NCBI GenBank assembly: GCA_009693885.1
Contig: SHWK01000004.1
Location: forward strand, 1 to 24,087
Source: Rickettsiales bacterium
GTDB taxonomy: Bacteria > Pseudomonadota > Alphaproteobacteria > Rickettsiales > UBA1997
Direction: 5' to 3'
Length of the DNA: 24,087 bases
Shown: positions 1 through 7,340 of the stretch, piece after piece
How the letters are laid out: each line of letters opens with the position of its first letter
Position numbering within the stretch: the first letter of the stretch is position 1
Program-made: the position numbers and the translations under genes
Notes under the pieces: generated by a model
What the model saw: the letters and a program-made list of their open reading frames with translations, nothing else
Databases searched by the model: none
What the model was told of the DNA's origin: nothing

Positions 1-531
1 GTAATTGACAATATAGATTTTAAAGGCAATAAAAGTAGAAATGAAAATGTTCAACAAAAAGGCGGGTTGTCTCTTGGTGGATTACAGATTGGTGGTGAGC
101 AACTTAAGGGAGCTGATCGCGATGATAGTCTAGTAAGAAAAGCTGGTGAAGATGCGGTTAGCAACATGATTGTTGATATAAAAAATAGTCTAGCGCATAA
201 AGGATATATTCTTGAAAAACGCGTTTTAGAAGGTAAGACTATTTTTAAAATTAGCCTAGGTTCTGCAGAAGGTATTGAGCATGGAGATAAGTTTGAAATT
301 AGCGGTCAATATGAATCAGAAAATGCTATTACTGGCAAAATTGAGATTGAGCGTAGAATCATCACGCAAGGCACTGTAGCTAATAAAATTGATCCAAAAA
401 CTTGCTGGGTTGTTCTTGATGATAGCAAAAATAATGAAAAAGTTCGTTTGGGCGATACCGTTAAAATGAAATACAAAAAAAGTTATTTTGATTCTGTTGC
501 TAAAATAACAACCTCAATGCTTGATCAATAA
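1..531 (+). CDS. C-terminal part of a CsgG/FlgT-C-like envelope protein (5' truncated)
   Basis: The reading frame is open from the first base of the window to the TAA at 529-531, so the true start lies outside; the internal TTG at 67 is not needed as a start. The visible 176 residues begin with a glycine-rich stretch, then a helix (AGEDAVSNMIVDIKNSL) like the end of CsgG-type domains. A small beta domain follows (IFKISLGSAEGIEHGDKFEI) that resembles the FlgT C-terminal fold: a repeat of 'G...G+..GD.F' with a later 'V+LGDTVKM'. Such proteins are usually periplasmic or outer-membrane-associated. The HAD gene starts 2 nt downstream, so the genes are probably cotranscribed. The family assignment rests on pattern memory only and the function is unknown; an LpoB-like role is an alternative. 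Confidence 0.5.
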   Translation, partial: VIDNIDFKGNKSRNENVQQKGGLSLGGLQIGGEQLKGADRDDSLVRKAGEDAVSNMIVDIKNSLAHKGYILEKRVLEGKTIFKISLGSAEGIEHGDKFEISGQYESENAITGKIEIERRIITQGTVANKIDPKTCWVVLDDSKNNEKVRLGDTVKMKYKKSYFDSVAKITTSMLDQ

Positions 532-533
532 TA

Positions 534-1397
534 ATGCAGTTTCATAAGGGGATAAAAGAAATTTCAGCCAATTACCAATATTTCATTTTTGATTTATGGG
601 GAGTTATTCATGATGGTACTCAGGCCTATGATGGCGTGCTTGAAGCGCTTTTATTTTTAAAAAAAGAAGGCAAGAAAATTTGTTTTCTTTCTAATGCGCC
701 AAGAAGATCTCACAAGGTTGCAGAAATATTAAAAAAATTTTCTATAACAGAAGATCTTTATGAATTTATTTTAACTTCTGGAGAAGCTGCTTTTATTGAT
801 TTTAAAAAGAATCAAGAAAATAATTTTTCTCAATTTGGAAAGAAATATTTTTATATTGGACCAGAAAAAGATATCGATTTGCTCGATGGTCTAGATTATC
901 AGCAGGTCTCCAATCTTAGCGAGGCAAGCTTTGCAATCGCTACGGGCTTCGATAACGAAACCTCAATTTTGCAAGAAAAATTACCACAAATACAAGAGGC
1001 TAAAAAATATGATTTGCCTTTAATTTGTGTTAATCCAGACCTAATTGTAGTAAAACAAAATGGCGCAGAAATGATTTGTGCAGGTGTTTTAGCTGATGAA
1101 TATCAAAAAATTGGTGGTAAAGTTTTTTATTACGGCAAACCATTTTCATCAGTATATAAAATGACTCATGATTTTTTTGGTAGGCCAGATAAAAACCAAA
1201 TCATTGCTATTGGTGATGGAATGGAAACCGATATTAAAGGGGCAAGTGATTTTGGCATTGCTTCTGTTTTAGTTACTGGTGGGATTCTATCTAATAAGCT
1301 TGGCGTTCGCTACGGACAAGAAGCTTCTGTCGATAAAGTTCAACAAGTTTGTCAATCCTATAAAATTTTTCCGCAATATATAATACCAAATTTATAA
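534..1397 (+). CDS. HAD-superfamily protein, class IIA, TIGR01459-like
   Basis: A 287-residue cytosolic protein. Motif I is FDLWGVIHDG at residues 19-28, with the nucleophile Asp20; the residue two places on is Trp22, not the usual acid/base Asp. Motif II is in CFLSNAPRRS (about 50-60), the motif III lysine is in YGKPFSSVY, and motif IV is GDGMETDIKGASDFGI near residue 230. The order and the 'DxWGV' form match the alphaproteobacterial TIGR01459 group, related to NagD/p-nitrophenylphosphatase-type class IIA enzymes. A phosphatase role is likely by family, but the substrate is unknown and the Trp makes catalysis uncertain. The start ATG lies 2 nt after the preceding stop, and the PPIase starts 3 nt after its stop, so these genes form one operon. 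Confidence 0.8.
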   Translation: MQFHKGIKEISANYQYFIFDLWGVIHDGTQAYDGVLEALLFLKKEGKKICFLSNAPRRSHKVAEILKKFSITEDLYEFILTSGEAAFIDFKKNQENNFSQFGKKYFYIGPEKDIDLLDGLDYQQVSNLSEASFAIATGFDNETSILQEKLPQIQEAKKYDLPLICVNPDLIVVKQNGAEMICAGVLADEYQKIGGKVFYYGKPFSSVYKMTHDFFGRPDKNQIIAIGDGMETDIKGASDFGIASVLVTGGILSNKLGVRYGQEASVDKVQQVCQSYKIFPQYIIPNL

Positions 1398-1400
1398 TTT

Positions 1401-2429
1401 ATGAGACGCAATAATTACGCAAAAAAAAGAAAATTAACTAAGTTATTTGTTACATTTGCCGCAATCGCAGCAATTTCTTACGGAGCTTCAGTTTATTTTA
1501 ATGCTAGACAAACAACTGGTGATTCAGTAGTTGCAAAAATCAACAATGAAAAAATCTATAAATCGCAAATTGATAGCAAAATCAAAGAAGTATTTGCTGG
1601 CAGCGATAGCGATATTGACCTTCCTTCAATTGAAACCTTTCCACCAGAAGTTGTAGAAACTTTTGCAAAAGAGATTTATCTTGAAAGAGAGTTGGTATCT
1701 CGCGCTAAAAAAGAGGGTATCACTAAAAAAGAAGATATTAAATATCAAATCGAAAATTCTAAAAATAGAATTATCGCTAATGCTTATTTAAATTCTGTAA
1801 TTAAAGAAAAAGTCAGCGAAGAAAAAATTCGTGATAAATATGCTGAGCTAAACTCTGACATTGCTGGCAAAAAAGAATTTTCAGTTGCTCATATTTTGGT
1901 TAAAACAAAAGCTGAAGCAGAAAAAATTTACGAATCTTTAACTTCTAAAAAAGCAAAAAAAGTTGCAAATTTTGCTGATTTAGCAAAAAAGAACTCTATT
2001 GATAAAGATACTGCTAGCAAGGGTGGAAAGCTCGGATATGTTTTGGAAGATAACATGCTTAAAGAAATTGCTGCAGTTGTAGTTGCTCTTAAAAAAGGTG
2101 AAATCTCTAAACCAGTTGAAACTAAGTCAGGATGGTACATAGTTAAGCTTGAAGATACCAAAGAAGCTAAAGCTGCATCTTTTGAAGAAGTAAAAGAAAG
2201 CCTTAGAGAACAAATGATAAAAGAAGAAACTGGCGCAATTTACAAAGATATTTTTGATAATATAAAAATTGAAATTTTGTTTAAAAAAGCTGAAGAAAAT
2301 GCAGTAGAAAAAAAGCAAGATGAAGTAAAATCAGAGGAAAATAAAGATGAAAAAACAACAGAAGTCGAACAAGAATCTGCAGACAAGGCTGAAGAGCTTA
2401 AAGTCAATTCAACAAATAAAGCAGAATAA
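1401..2429 (+). CDS. Membrane-anchored parvulin-type peptidyl-prolyl isomerase (SurA/PrsA-like)
   Basis: A 342-residue protein with a basic N-terminus and one hydrophobic segment (about residues 13-33), which is a signal anchor or uncleaved signal. A SurA_N-like helical region covers about 42-150. A parvulin rotamase domain covers about 158-252: it starts FSVAHILVKTKAEAEKIY, contains FADLAKKNSIDKDTASKGGKLG, and ends SGWYIVKLED. The last 50 residues are a Lys/Glu-rich low-complexity tail. By family it acts in the periplasm on folding of exported or outer-membrane proteins, like the Plp proteins of Rickettsia. Its tail-coding DNA is also the start of rlmB in another frame. Family confident; client proteins unknown. 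Confidence 0.88.
   Translation: MRRNNYAKKRKLTKLFVTFAAIAAISYGASVYFNARQTTGDSVVAKINNEKIYKSQIDSKIKEVFAGSDSDIDLPSIETFPPEVVETFAKEIYLERELVSRAKKEGITKKEDIKYQIENSKNRIIANAYLNSVIKEKVSEEKIRDKYAELNSDIAGKKEFSVAHILVKTKAEAEKIYESLTSKKAKKVANFADLAKKNSIDKDTASKGGKLGYVLEDNMLKEIAAVVVALKKGEISKPVETKSGWYIVKLEDTKEAKAASFEEVKESLREQMIKEETGAIYKDIFDNIKIEILFKKAEENAVEKKQDEVKSEENKDEKTTEVEQESADKAEELKVNSTNKAE
2333..2338 (+). promoter_or_regulatory. Shine-Dalgarno site for rlmB
   Basis: AGAGGA lies 8 nt before the ATG at 2347, inside the coding tail of the upstream PPIase gene. It is one of the few good SD sites in the window. It supports the ATG at 2347 as the real rlmB start: no ATG, GTG or TTG occurs in this frame between it and the conserved domain. 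Confidence 0.7.
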
Positions 2430-3225
2430 ACCTGGATCACAAAAAAAGCCAGAGATCGCCATAAAAGAGCGCGGTCTCTGGCTTTATGGCAAACATCCAG
2501 TGTTTTTGGCTTTACAAAAAAAGCGTCGCGAGGTTTTTCAAATTCTTGTTACAAAAAATTCGATTGTTGAATTAGAAAAATTTCTTGAGCAGCAAAATCT
2601 ATTATCTCTAAAAAATCGTCTCAAATTAGTTGAGGCGCATGCAATTGAAGCAATAATTGGATCAGATCAAATTATTCATCAAGGTCTTGCCCTCAATTGC
2701 TCTCCTGCACCACTTAAAAGCCAAAATAATCTTTTGGAAGAGCTAGAAAAAATAGCTAATGTTGGCGGAGTGATGCCTCCTTTATTAATCATGGATCAAT
2801 TGCGCGACCCTCACAATGTTGGTGCGATTATTCGCAGTGCTTGCGCCTTTGGTGTGAAAAAAATAATTTTCCCCGAACATAATTTTCCAAAAGAAGCGGC
2901 GGTGATGAATAAATCTTCTTCCGGAATGATAGAAAATGTTGATCTATTTTTGGTGGTTAATCTTAATAATCTGATGGTTAAGTTGAAGGATCTTGATTAT
3001 TGGTGTATTGGCCTTGCTGGTGAAGCAACAGAAAATGTTGATAAAATTCGTGAATATAAAAATATTGCACTAGTGATTGGCAGTGAAGGTGAGGGTATTC
3101 GTGAATTAGTAAAAAAGAATTGTGATCTATTAGTTAGAATTGAAATGAACGCTGAGGTTGAAAGTCTAAACGCATCAGTAGCGGCATCAATTGCGTTGCG
3201 CGAGGTGTTTTTGGCAAAAGCTTAA
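2347..3225 (+). CDS. rlmB: TrmH/SpoU-family 23S rRNA 2'-O-methyltransferase, RlmB-like
   Basis: A 292-residue protein. Residues 1-42 are a Lys/Gln-rich, probably disordered extension. The substrate-binding domain begins at LWLYGKHPVFLALQ (about 44-57). The SPOUT methyltransferase domain carries all three SpoU motifs: DPHNVGAIIRSACAFG (154-169), ALVIGSEGEGI (241-251) and LNASVAASIAL (274-284). By family it methylates a ribose in 23S rRNA (G2251 in E. coli) using SAM; a tRNA target (TrmH) is less likely because of the N-terminal substrate domain. The start overlaps the PPIase gene by 83 nt and has a good SD site, suggesting translational coupling. It converges with gap on the other strand. Confidence 0.88.
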   Translation: MKKQQKSNKNLQTRLKSLKSIQQIKQNKPGSQKKPEIAIKERGLWLYGKHPVFLALQKKRREVFQILVTKNSIVELEKFLEQQNLLSLKNRLKLVEAHAIEAIIGSDQIIHQGLALNCSPAPLKSQNNLLEELEKIANVGGVMPPLLIMDQLRDPHNVGAIIRSACAFGVKKIIFPEHNFPKEAAVMNKSSSGMIENVDLFLVVNLNNLMVKLKDLDYWCIGLAGEATENVDKIREYKNIALVIGSEGEGIRELVKKNCDLLVRIEMNAEVESLNASVAASIALREVFLAKA

Positions 3226-3257
3226 TAATTTAAGTGAGGCGCCGCAAATTCTAAAAC

Positions 3258-4259
3258 TTATTTTACAATTCGCGCCACATCAATCATCCGCAGTGAAAAA
3301 CCCCATTCATTATCATACCAAGAAGCCACTTTAACAAAGTTTCCCATCACTTTAGTTTGAGCAACATCAAAGCAAGAGCTATAAGGGCTATGATTAAAAT
3401 CAATTGAAACCAAAGGCTCGTCAACAATCTGTAAAACCTCTCTCATTGCGCCGGCAGCAGCTTTTTTAACGGCATCATTGACTTCTGCGATTGAAGTTTG
3501 TTTCGATGCAATAAAAGTAAAATCAACCATCGAAACATTGGCAGTTGGCACGCGTATTGCGCCGCCATCAAGTTTGCCTTTTAGTTCTGGCAATACTAGG
3601 CCAATTGCTTTTGCTGCGCCAGTAGAAGTTGGAATCATTGAAAGCGCGCAGGCTCTAGCGCGGCGCAAATCTTTATGTGGATTATCGACAACATTTTGAT
3701 CATTGGTATAGGCATGAATTGTGGTCATGAAGCCTTGTTCTATGCCGATCGCATCATTTAAAGCTTTGGCAATTGGTGCTAAACAATTCGTTGTGCATGA
3801 TCCAACAGAAATAACTATATCATCAGCGGAAAGCGCTCCATCATTGACCCCATAAACAATTGTTTTGACATTATCGCCTTTTGCTGGAGCAGAAATAATA
3901 ACTTTTTTTGCCCCCGCTTCAATATGTTGATGTGCGTCTTTGTAATCGGTGAAGGCTCCAGTGCATTCAAAAACAATATCAATTTTTAAATCTTTCCATG
4001 GTAATTTTTTTGGATCACGTTCAGAAACTAGTGTGATTTTTTTGCCATTAACAATAAGAGATTTTTCACCAATCTCAACATTTTTGCTAAAGCGTCCATG
4101 GATAGAATCATATTTTAACAAATGTTTTAATGTCTCTACAGGTGCGCTGGCGTTGACTGCGACTAATTCAATATCAGAATATTTTGCTTCTTCAAAAATT
4201 GCGCGTAAAACGCATCTACCAATTCTTCCTAAGCCATTAATTGCGACGCGTGTTGTCAT
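3258..4259 (-). CDS. gap: Glyceraldehyde-3-phosphate dehydrogenase (GapB-like cofactor site)
   Basis: A full-length 333-residue enzyme. The Rossmann start VAINGLGRIGR is at 5-15, the catalytic Cys155 in GSCTTNCLAP, and His182 in TIHAYTNDQ. The S-loop region has RVPTANVS and the C-terminus has WYDNEWGFS. It interconverts glyceraldehyde-3-phosphate and 1,3-bisphosphoglycerate. After the second beta strand the sequence is VAVNASAP (33-40), so the Asp that selects NAD (Asp32 in E. coli, after Asn) is replaced by Ala37. The same Asn-Ala-Ser pattern occurs in Bacillus GapB, an NADP-preferring gluconeogenic enzyme, so a biosynthetic role is inferred. The gene follows the IalB-like gene by 26 nt; no clear SD site is seen. 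Confidence 0.97.
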   Translation of the reverse strand: MTTRVAINGLGRIGRCVLRAIFEEAKYSDIELVAVNASAPVETLKHLLKYDSIHGRFSKNVEIGEKSLIVNGKKITLVSERDPKKLPWKDLKIDIVFECTGAFTDYKDAHQHIEAGAKKVIISAPAKGDNVKTIVYGVNDGALSADDIVISVGSCTTNCLAPIAKALNDAIGIEQGFMTTIHAYTNDQNVVDNPHKDLRRARACALSMIPTSTGAAKAIGLVLPELKGKLDGGAIRVPTANVSMVDFTFIASKQTSIAEVNDAVKKAAAGAMREVLQIVDEPLVSIDFNHSPYSSCFDVAQTKVMGNFVKVASWYDNEWGFSLRMIDVARIVK

Positions 4260-4285
4260 ATCGAGTTTTCTTGGAGGTTAAATAA

Positions 4286-4789
4286 TTATTTTGAAACTCG
4301 CTCTTTATAATAACTAAGCGCATTTCTAAAATCGTTCAGATTAATTTTTGCGGTAATTTCTTTATCTGAATCTTTTATATTAAAACGAAAAAATAAAAAA
4401 TCTCCATTCTTCATTTGTGAAAATAGAGCTATTTTTTGCTCGTCACTAATTTCAATCAAGCCAAAATCTTTTTCTTTTGCTATTGGGGAGAGTAGGAGAT
4501 CATTTTGATCAACGCGTATTTGCAAGAAATTTCCTAGGCGAATTTTAGGAACAGTAATAAAAAACTGATTAAAGGACAAATTATTGGGCTCAATTGTTAT
4601 TGCAGAAGCATTATCAAAGAATTTGATCCCAATTCTACAATAAGTAATACTCATCATCGCATCTGTTTCACAAAAAACCTTCCATTCGCCAAATTTTTTT
4701 TCATCTTTTTGTAGATTTACAATTTCTGCTTGAATGTTATGCGCAAAAAACAAAACTAAAGAGAAAATAAAAACTACAATTTTTTTCAT
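4286..4789 (-). CDS. Secreted IalB-like (invasion-associated locus B family) protein
   Basis: A 167-residue protein with a clear signal peptide (residues 1-21, cleavage after HNIQA). The mature part starts with a 'FGEWKVFC' block, then 'ITYCRIG', giving Cys40 and Cys51, which could form a disulfide. A predicted beta-rich body ends in a 'NDFRNALSYY' segment similar to the end of IalB-family proteins. Many family members have a second Cys pair that is absent here. The family is widespread in alphaproteobacteria and the name does not prove a role in invasion. The gene is first in a two-gene unit with gap, and its start codon abuts the start of the divergent gene at 4790. The family call is moderate; a generic periplasmic protein is the alternative. 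Confidence 0.5.
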   Translation of the reverse strand: MKKIVVFIFSLVLFFAHNIQAEIVNLQKDEKKFGEWKVFCETDAMMSITYCRIGIKFFDNASAITIEPNNLSFNQFFITVPKIRLGNFLQIRVDQNDLLLSPIAKEKDFGLIEISDEQKIALFSQMKNGDFLFFRFNIKDSDKEITAKINLNDFRNALSYYKERVSK

Positions 4790-5062
4790 ATGGAATCTGG
4801 TTATTTATTTATTTCTGCTTTGCTAATTTTTGTAGTAATAGCAGGCGTTGCAGGGTTATTTTTTTGCACCACATATGTAAAAAAAATATCCTGCCTTTCA
4901 ATTTCCTATAGTAGTTTTTTGTTTTTTATGATACTGGTTTCATTTCGTAATCCAGATCGATTAAACACAATGCTAGCAATAATGGTGAGCGTGTTGATTG
5001 TTTTTGCCAGCAATTTATTTGCTGGAATTTTAATTGCGCGTACTATTAAAAAACAAGATTAG
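4790..5062 (+). CDS. Small three-helix membrane protein, possibly NuoK/MrpC-like
   Basis: A 90-residue protein with three hydrophobic segments (about 5-27, 36-52 and 59-82), short loops and a basic C-terminus. Size and topology match NuoK/MrpC-type subunits of complex I or Na+/H+ antiporters, including a 'KK' before helix 2, but I see no diagnostic acidic residue within a helix. It could instead be an unrelated small membrane protein. Its ATG directly follows the start codon of the divergent IalB-like gene (shared CATATG at 4787-4792), so its promoter must lie within that gene. Its TAG overlaps the TAA of the small minus-strand ORF at 5059-5232. Confidence 0.55.
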   Translation: MESGYLFISALLIFVVIAGVAGLFFCTTYVKKISCLSISYSSFLFFMILVSFRNPDRLNTMLAIMVSVLIVFASNLFAGILIARTIKKQD

Positions 5063-5232
5063 CTTTTATTTGTTGTGTTAGTTTCTGGCTTTAATTCTGA
5101 CATTAATCTTTTTCTGATTTTAGTAGTAAAATCTTGTAATTCATCCAAGATTCGCAATAACTCTTTTGCGTCAATAGAAAGATTTTGATCAGTCTGATTT
5201 TGCTCGATGTGAATAGGTAATGGATTTTTCAT
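5059..5232 (-). CDS. Hypothetical 57-residue protein
   Basis: A complete ATG-to-TAA frame of 57 codons plus stop, reading MKNPLPIHIEQNQ at the start. A helical amphipathic middle follows (DAKELLRILDELQDF, then TKIRKRLM) and a polar Thr/Asn-rich tail. The charge pattern suggests a short helix or coiled coil; there is no signal peptide or membrane segment. It fills an otherwise empty stretch between two genes, its codon use is like that of its neighbours, and its stop overlaps the convergent gene's stop by 2 to 3 nt. I recognise no family. It may be a real small protein or an accidental frame. Confidence 0.45.
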   Translation of the reverse strand: MKNPLPIHIEQNQTDQNLSIDAKELLRILDELQDFTTKIRKRLMSELKPETNTTNKS

Positions 5233-5419
5233 AAAATTTTAAATTTAGAATTAAAATTAGATCAAGATAACTAATTTAGTTAACGGTGTCTAGGTTCTTT
5301 TTAGTATTATAGAAAGAAATCTATCAAATATTATTTTTAATGATATTACTCACATTATAACGCTAATTATGATTTTTGTAAAGGATTGTTTGTGGTTTTA
5401 GGATTTAATGCACATCATA
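5233..5419. other. AT-rich intergenic region with a short inverted repeat
   Basis: No ORF of useful length is seen on either strand. The only structure noticed is a perfect inverted repeat at 5268-5282 (TAACTA, 3 nt, TAGTTA), about 36 nt upstream of the small minus-strand ORF. It might be an operator or chance in AT-rich DNA. A TTGATC box on the minus strand nearby is too weak to call as a promoter. No U-tract terminator follows tolA. Confidence 0.3.
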
Positions 5420-6217
5420 CTATTCCGCACCAAATTCAATCGTAAATTCTCGCCAAACCTCATATTTATCAGAAGGCATATTTCGCAACGGACTGCACAG
5501 CTCTAGCGTTTGCAATATACTATCCATCCGATTTTTATAATTTACATCTTTTGGACTATTATAAAGCTTGGCATCAATAATATTATCTGAATCAAAATCT
5601 ATAGTACCATCCTGCAAAATAGTAACCATAACTACAGCAGTATAATTACTTTTTGGAACATTAGCTAGAGACCGCTTATAGCAAGCTCGCAATTGCGATT
5701 GAATATTGAATTTTTCGCGCGCTGAAAGCTGCAAACTTTCTAAATCTTCTGCGCTATTTGTTTCATCAACATTTGTGACATCAGTTTCTTCTGTAGTTTT
5801 TTCAGACTCCTCCTCTTTAGCTTCAGCAATTTTCTCTTCTTCAATTTTCTTAACTACTTCTTTTATTTTTTCCTCAGGTTTTTCTTCATCAACTTTCTTA
5901 ACCACTTCTTCAGTTTTTTCTTGTTCAGCTTTTTTAAAGTGAGGTTTATTTTCTAATAACGGCCGCGCAATTGGTTTTTTATTTTTTATTTTTGGTTTAT
6001 ATATTTTTTTAGTGATTAATTCCTCCATTTTTTCTGCTACCACTTCTGATTTTGTTGTAAGTTTTGTTGGTTTAATGATATCTTGGAAACTTACAATGCC
6101 AACGGTAAGGCCATCTTTTAAATCAATTTTTTCAATTATTGTATGGTGAAAATTAGCATAGATCAAAAAAGCGAAAGTTGAGTGCATCAGTAGCGAATAT
6201 AAAATATTCTTAATCAT
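5420..6217 (-). CDS. tolA: TolA-like inner-membrane energy-coupling protein
   Basis: A 265-residue protein with the TolA/TonB layout. A single N-terminal membrane helix covers about residues 5-22. A long Lys/Glu/Pro-rich, partly helical linker covers about 75-155, with EEVVKKVDEEKPEEK-type repeats. A C-terminal domain of about 100 residues follows ('YTAVVMVTILQDGTIDF'). Cys179 and Cys241 in that domain could pair, as in TolA domain III. It links the TolQR motor to TolB/Pal at the outer membrane and helps outer-membrane constriction at division. Its ATG overlaps the TGA of tolR (ATGA, 6214-6217), which favours TolA over a stand-alone TonB, though TonB cannot be excluded. Confidence 0.75.
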   Translation of the reverse strand: MIKNILYSLLMHSTFAFLIYANFHHTIIEKIDLKDGLTVGIVSFQDIIKPTKLTTKSEVVAEKMEELITKKIYKPKIKNKKPIARPLLENKPHFKKAEQEKTEEVVKKVDEEKPEEKIKEVVKKIEEEKIAEAKEEESEKTTEETDVTNVDETNSAEDLESLQLSAREKFNIQSQLRACYKRSLANVPKSNYTAVVMVTILQDGTIDFDSDNIIDAKLYNSPKDVNYKNRMDSILQTLELCSPLRNMPSDKYEVWREFTIEFGAE

Positions 6218-6636
6218 TTTGCGAGCTCGGTAACTAGAATTACTTGATTGAATCCGGTGAGATTGATACTTTTTACAACCTCCATGACGCGGCCATAGTC
6301 AAGGTTTTGATCGGCCCGCACATAAATTTTTGTATTGAGATTGTTAACTGCAGTGGCAAGCAATCGAGGCCCTAGAAGCCCAAGTCTCAAGGACTCTTCC
6401 TGTAAAAAAATTACACCATCGGGTTTGATTGATACAATTATTGGCTGCATTTTTTCATCAATAGGGCTTGATGCTCCTTGTGGCAAATCAACCTTAATGC
6501 CGCTTGTCATAAGGGGTGCAGCTACCATAAAAATTATTAGTAACACCAAAAGAACATCAACAAAAGGCGTGATGTTTATATCGCTAATGATGCGCTTTTT
6601 TTTATTATTTGGTGAGTTGAAAGAAATTAATGCCAT
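6214..6636 (-). CDS. tolR: TolR/ExbD-family biopolymer transport protein
   Basis: A 140-residue protein with a short cytoplasmic N-terminus and one membrane helix (about 24-44) holding NITPFVDVLLVLLIIFM. Asp27 is the proton-path residue equivalent to TolR Asp23. The periplasmic domain contains 'IYVRADQNLDYGRVMEVV', typical of the family. It is the stator partner of TolQ and works with TolA. No tolQ lies in the 2 kb upstream, where lolA sits instead, so the motor subunit must be elsewhere in the genome. The gene overlaps tolA by 4 nt. Confidence 0.88.
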   Translation of the reverse strand: MALISFNSPNNKKKRIISDINITPFVDVLLVLLIIFMVAAPLMTSGIKVDLPQGASSPIDEKMQPIIVSIKPDGVIFLQEESLRLGLLGPRLLATAVNNLNTKIYVRADQNLDYGRVMEVVKSINLTGFNQVILVTELAK

Positions 6637-6671
6637 TAAATTTTCGTTTCATTTGATGATGGTTGTAGCGA

Positions 6672-7340
6672 CTAAAAAGGTAAATTTTTATTACGAATGA
6701 TAAATAAATTATCGTTTAAATTTTCAGGAAAAGTAATATCGTGCAAACTTATTGAAGTAATATCGCCTAAATCGTTTGTAACTTGCATTTTAGCAAAGCC
6801 TAGAGCAGGTTGAGTTTTGAAGATTAAAGTAAATTCTCCCGCCTCAGTACGATTTTTTTTAATCAAGGATATTGTGATTGTTTCATTATTTTTTACAACA
6901 TTAGTAATCTCAACATCTTTTGCCGAAAAAGAAATATTGGGACGAGTTAAAAATGATGCTGGGGTAGTATTGGTACTAAGGTTAGAAACTTCATCAAGCT
7001 CAATATCTTTATAAGAAAGAACGGCGCCGTTTACTACGATTAAAATTTTTGGTTCATTAGTATATTCTACGCGCATTTTTCCGGGGCGAGATAGGTAGAA
7101 TTTTCCTTCAACAGCGCCATTAGCGGATTTTTGAGTAAATTTTGCAGCGAAGTTTGTGATGCTGTTGAGATATGATTCTACTTGTTCTAGATCGGTTTTG
7201 TATGTTGTTACAAAATCAGTTTTTGCTGATGATTTTTCTTGCAGCAAAAAACAAAAAAAAGCCACACAAACAGCAAAACTGAGTGTGCAATTAATTTTTT
7301 TTGTAACAAATTTAAGATTTCGAATTATAAACTTTTTCAT
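6672..7340 (-). CDS. lolA: Outer-membrane lipoprotein carrier protein LolA
   Basis: A 222-residue periplasmic chaperone that carries lipoproteins from LolCDE to the outer membrane. A long basic n-region and hydrophobic core form a signal peptide ending near SSAK (about residue 39). The mature part holds the LolA signature: 'VESYLNSITNFAAKFTQ', 'GKFYLSRPGKMRVEY', then 'ILIVVNGAVLSYKD'. The C-terminal region has 'LHDITFPENLNDNLFII'. The start is supported by an AAGGA site 7 nt upstream; it overlaps the end of the symporter gene by 29 nt. tolR follows 35 nt downstream, so envelope genes are clustered. Confidence 0.88.
   Translation of the reverse strand: MKKFIIRNLKFVTKKINCTLSFAVCVAFFCFLLQEKSSAKTDFVTTYKTDLEQVESYLNSITNFAAKFTQKSANGAVEGKFYLSRPGKMRVEYTNEPKILIVVNGAVLSYKDIELDEVSNLSTNTTPASFLTRPNISFSAKDVEITNVVKNNETITISLIKKNRTEAGEFTLIFKTQPALGFAKMQVTNDLGDITSISLHDITFPENLNDNLFIIRNKNLPF

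Noticed and set aside
3226..3257. Possible bidirectional terminator between rlmB and gap
   Set aside because: Only a TAAGT/ACTTA pairing with a long loop and a GGCGCC core is seen; no stable stem with a T-run.
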